DNA of 64,000 bases, from positions 191,001 to 255,000 of the forward strand of contig JAHRBS010000012.1 in assembly GCA_024305745.1 (NCBI GenBank), in the 5' to 3' direction. Positions 60,551-64,000 of this stretch are shown here, one piece after another (within the stretch, counting starts at the first letter, position 1; each line of letters opens with the position of its first letter). The notes below the pieces were generated by a model. That model ran no database searches and had not been told where the DNA came from. It was given only the letters and a program-made list of their open reading frames with translations. Origin of the DNA: Polyporus tsugae. Lineage: Eukaryota > Basidiomycota > Agaricomycetes > Polyporales > Polyporaceae. The position numbers and the translations under genes are program-made.

Positions 60551-62460
60551 ATGTCGTACTCTTCCGAATCGGCTCTCTCTACATACCCTGTCCAAACTTT
60601 TAAGGCGTTGGAAGCGACGGGGCAGTCCCTCATAGATCGATGCAAAGACTTGCGGCAAAGTGAGTGACTGTGACGCTCCCAGTGGCAAGGTACTCAAAAC
60701 TAACTGACGGTTCAATTACTGCAGATAGCATACCGGTGAGAGATAATTAGTCTGTTCTTTCATCGAGGACATGCCTAACCCCCTCCGGCCTCTAGGTACA
60801 ACCCGAGCAGTTGGAGAAACTTGTGCTTTCTGCTATTTCGTCCATTCAGAGTGTTTGGAACACGATCCGTCCCATACATCGCCTCCCCATCGAAGTCTTG
60901 GTGCACATTTTCTCCTTGGTTCCCCAGAGGTGCCCCATTTCCAGGACAAACGCAGAGGAGATCCGTTGGCCGTTTACCTTTCCTGCTGCCAATATCAACT
61001 TTCAACTAGCGACAGTGTGTAAGCACTGGCGTAACCTGATCCTTGAAACTCCAGCCCTATGGTCCGTCGTCTCGGAAGCTGGGATCACCGGTTCTCATCT
61101 CCCCAACATGTGGGCCCTCGCCCGCTGTCCCCGTGGGCCCCTGTCCGTCCACGTCGGCGGCAAAGTTTCTCCAAGGATGTGGTTATTGCTCAAGGGCGAA
61201 GGGCATCGCATCCAGCAGCTACATATGACGAACGTCGCGGATGGAGAAGCCATGCTCGCTCTATTGCAGTCGTTCCCTGCAAACCAGCTAGAACATTGCA
61301 GGATTGACATCATCTCAATGCGAGAAGATAAACGAAAACGTTTACTGTCTCTTTTCTCTGGTGACGGTAGAAGCTTGCGCTCCCTATATCTCGACAAGGT
61401 CTCATTCCTGCCTTCAAACACGTTCCCCACGCTCTCCTGTCTTATAATCGACCAATCCTACAATTACGAAGACCCGCGCTGGGACCTAGGAGACCTTATC
61501 AGTTTCTTGGCTGGTTGCCCCCGGCTCGAAGATTTGCACCTGTCCCGGGTGTGGCGTCGGAGCCCTCCACATCGACCTAACATCTCGGCTGACGCATCCC
61601 GCACGGTTCTGCGTCACCTGCGTAACTTCACGCTGAACTTGCAGAGTCGCTTAATCACTGCTACCCTGCAGGTGCTTTTTTCTATTGTCGAGCTTCCGCG
61701 TACATGTCAAATTCAGCTCGGACACATCCGCCTGGACGAGCTGCAGGCAATTTCACCTTCCCTTCTGTCCTTGGTGCGGCCGCTCACGAGGATGCGCTTG
61801 GCCCTCGCCGCAACCATCCATCACCCCAGTTGGGGCACGAGGTTGGATTGGTCACTCGTTTTGGCATCCAACCAGCCAGACTGTGCCGCAATCCGGCTGT
61901 CACTCGAACCTGCGCATTCAATCCAGATCCCCGCCCTCCTTGGCCCCAGCTTCAGCAAGCTTCCGCTTTTCGAGAACGTGGAGGAACTGTGGTTCAGGAG
62001 CGACCTGTTCCACGAGGGCTTGCTCCGCCAGATACTCCTTCCGCGGAAGGTGCGCGGCCTCGCGCTCACCATCTTGAACTGGCGTCGCAGCGACTCAGCG
62101 GGCTACCTCGCCCAGGTGGCGCGGGTCTGCGCCCAGCTCGACACGCTCTGCATCTGCGTGCCCAACGCCGAGCACCTCCACGACGTGAGGGAGGCACTTA
62201 CGAGCCTGGGGCCGCCGGGTGGCAAGCCGAGATGTCGTGCGGTCCGTCGCGTTGCGGTGGGCTACGACAAATCGAGCTCTCGGCTGTCCAGAGGCGCGAT
62301 CTCGTTGCAGGACTGCGGTGTGGGGACGGAGATCAGCTGGACGGGTCGGCTGGCGAGGCTGAGCGAGGGTGATACGGAGATGGACAGACTTTTCAGCGCT
62401 GCGCCTCAGGTGTTGGAAGAGCCTGCGAGTATCCGGGCATCGTGGCCGACTTGGTCCTGA
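60551..62460 (+). CDS. F-box protein
   Basis: Three exons, 60551-60659, 60725-60735 and 60796-62460, give 594 residues. Exon 2 has only 11 nt (Asn-Ser-Ile-Pro with the shared codon) but is needed to keep frame between the start and the long exon. After a short helix (residues 42-60), the F-box-like motif is at about 67-110: PIHRLPIEVLVHIFSLVP, then LATVCKHWRNLILETPALWSVV. The rest is a leucine-rich-like series with repeated hydrophobic segments (LRSLYLDKVSFLP, LEDLHLSRVW). Such proteins recruit targets to SCF ubiquitin ligases and are greatly amplified in Agaricomycetes; the target is unknown. An alternative start inside exon 3 would lose only the leader. Confidence 0.85.
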
Positions 62461-62888
62461 TTTCTCTCGTAGTAGTAGTAGATGGTCTGCGAGGTTTGGA
62501 CGGTATTGTTCGAGTTATAAACTGATCTGAGAAGAGTGAGTACGGTAGTTATACATACTGGCTTTCGAGAAACAGATGTATGCGGCAGTAGTCCTGAATT
62601 AGATACGAACAGGAATGCCACGACGTAAATCGACGCGCGATAAGGACAGGACAATATTAAACGTAACACATACGCTACTTACCGTGTGTTGTGGTTGACG
62701 TCGCCTCCGAATTGGCAGGAAGGAGAAAGGCAGACACAGCGTTCCTAGACGCCCGAATTTCCTCAAGAGGAAATGGTCTGGAAATTTAGGCGGAGTCTGG
62801 TTGCGTTTGATGACACGTCGGTCTTTTACTTACGTCTGCTACGCAACGAATATCCGCTTACCGCACCTGCATACCTCCCTCTCCTCCC
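62461..62888. other. Intergenic region upstream of SEC31
   Basis: 428 bp containing the F-box 3' flank and the SEC31 promoter; no gene seen. Confidence 0.5.
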
Positions 62889-64000
62889 ATGAAACTCAAG
62901 GAAATCCATAGGACCTCTACCTTTGCGTGGTCGCCCACGCCGTCGTTGCCGTTGCTGGCCACGGGCACGGTCGCGGGGGCGCTCGACGAGTCCTTCAGCA
63001 ACAACGGTCAGCTCGAAATATGGGCCCCAGATTTCCTCGACCGCACACAATTCGACCTCGGTGGTGAGGGCCAGGCCGGCCCCAAAGGCACCGTTACGAC
63101 TACTTCACGGTGTGTCCGATTTTTGGCATTTAAACAGCCGCAGCTCGCTGAATGTACGCGCGTAGCTTCAACCGCCTAACATGGGGTTATGTTAATGCAG
63201 AACGTCCACGCGGTCTCATCGTCGCGGGTATGGAGAACGGAGAGCTGGATATCTGGGATCCTGAGAAGATTGTTGCGGGTGCCGAGTGAGTATGATTTTT
63301 GTCCGGACGCATACTCTGCTACAACGCACGATGTAGGCCTTCGGAGTCGCTCATCCTCCGTAACAAGACCCACACCGGTCCCGTGCGCGGGTTGGACTTT
63401 AACCCCATCCAAACCAACCTCTTTTCATCCGGTGCGGTGAACGGCGAAGTGAGTGCATTCCCATATATTCGTGCGTTGGTACCATCGCGGCGAAGACGCG
63501 CCTTTCCCTACCTTTCTCTGAGTATCGCAACGATACATTCAAAGGGAGATCGCTCGTACGTCTCCTATAGCACTATTGCAAGAGGCCAGGGCCGCGCAGA
63601 GACCTTCCCTAGCCAGTGGCGAATTTTGCATAGACTGGTTAGACGTTGACACCTGAACGAGTTTTCGTGATCGGGAGTCCTGATCTCCTTTCCACGAATG
63701 CTTGATCGCCATCAACGCGATTAAATGAGGGTAACACCGGGGGCATGGACCTGTGGAACACCGAGTTGCATCTTGAACAAATTGTGACCTTTGGCCATTT
63801 GAGACAAGGGTATCGCTGTGTGTCTCATGCTTGTCGCATGCCGGTTACATGTGATGATATCGATGTAACAAGCATGTAACGCGATTTCTGCGATATACTT
63901 TAAACATGTTTACCATGAGACGCTGTTCAAAACCGCTATTAAATATCGTCTTTGGCCACGATGCGACAACAATGAGACATGGCGTCCCACAGGTTTATGC
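62889..64000 (+). CDS. SEC31: COPII coat protein SEC31, 5' part (cut by window end)
   Basis: Exons 62889-63109, 63166-63285, 63337-63448 and probably 63993 onward. The first 151 residues begin [16 protein letters not shown] and contain the first WD40 repeats: [50 protein letters not shown], then [28 protein letters not shown]. These match the N-terminal propeller of Sec31, which with Sec13 forms the outer cage of COPII vesicles leaving the ER. The next expected residues are (I/V)Y-x-WDL; the only fitting acceptor I see is CCCACAG at 63986-63992 followed by GTTTATGC (Val-Tyr-Ala), which makes a 544-nt intron. The remaining 1000 or so residues lie outside the window. Confidence 0.9.

Overview
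The window looks like a stretch of nuclear chromosome from a filamentous basidiomycete, most likely an Agaricomycete (wood-decay, Polyporales-like; the exact taxon is my inference). Reasons: GC-rich genes on both strands, many short GT-AG introns (mostly about 50-70 nt), some very small exons, TATA boxes 70-100 bp before several starts, and families typical of these fungi (aryl-alcohol-oxidase-like GMC enzyme, sesquiterpene synthase, berberine-bridge-like oxidase, amplified glutathione transferases and isoprenylcysteine methyltransferases, F-box protein). I rebuilt splice models by hand; nearly all keep frame through every junction and restore conserved motifs.

Layout. 1-2576: no gene I can support. 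2577-3966: VPS29 and MDM35/TRIAP1 homologues, divergent across about 200 bp. 3967-14024: a gene-poor stretch holding a Zn2Cys6 regulator (7728-9138, -), a roadblock dynein light chain (10935-11506, -) and a Yippee protein (13009-14024, -). 14703-22905: allantoinase (+), a small secreted protein (+) and the 15-exon condensin subunit Ycg1/CAP-G (-). 24643-33690: a GMC oxidoreductase (+), a tandem pair of ICMT-like methyltransferases (+), an NCS1-type uracil/allantoin permease (-) and an aldo-keto reductase (-). 35245-42635: a FAD-linked oxidase (+), a seven-helix-like fungal membrane protein (+), glutathione transferase 1 (-) and a secreted class 3 lipase (-). 42636-50960: one intact sesquiterpene synthase (44736-46033, +) set in decayed sequence: a broken second synthase copy, a near-perfect 30-bp hairpin and a possible P450 scrap. 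50961-64000: a Ser/Pro-rich orphan (+), a RECQ1-like helicase (-), GPN2 (+) from a shared divergent promoter region, glutathione transferase 2 (+), an F-box protein (+) and the 5' end of SEC31 (+), cut by the window edge.

How they fit together. Housekeeping genes (VPS29, MDM35, dynein light chain, condensin, RecQ, GPN2, SEC31) are mixed with accessory metabolic genes. Allantoinase and the NCS1 permease could act in one purine-nitrogen pathway, but they are 13 kb apart with unrelated genes between, so this is not a clear cluster. The aryl-alcohol-oxidase-like enzyme, aldo-keto reductase, FAD oxidase and two GSTs suit redox and detoxification chemistry of a wood decayer. The best unusual observations are a predicted 6-nt microexon in the RecQ gene, changed key residues in RecQ, the terpene synthase and GST2, the decayed terpene locus with its hairpin, and an in-frame retainable intron in the aldo-keto reductase. 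I found no clearly new multi-gene system.
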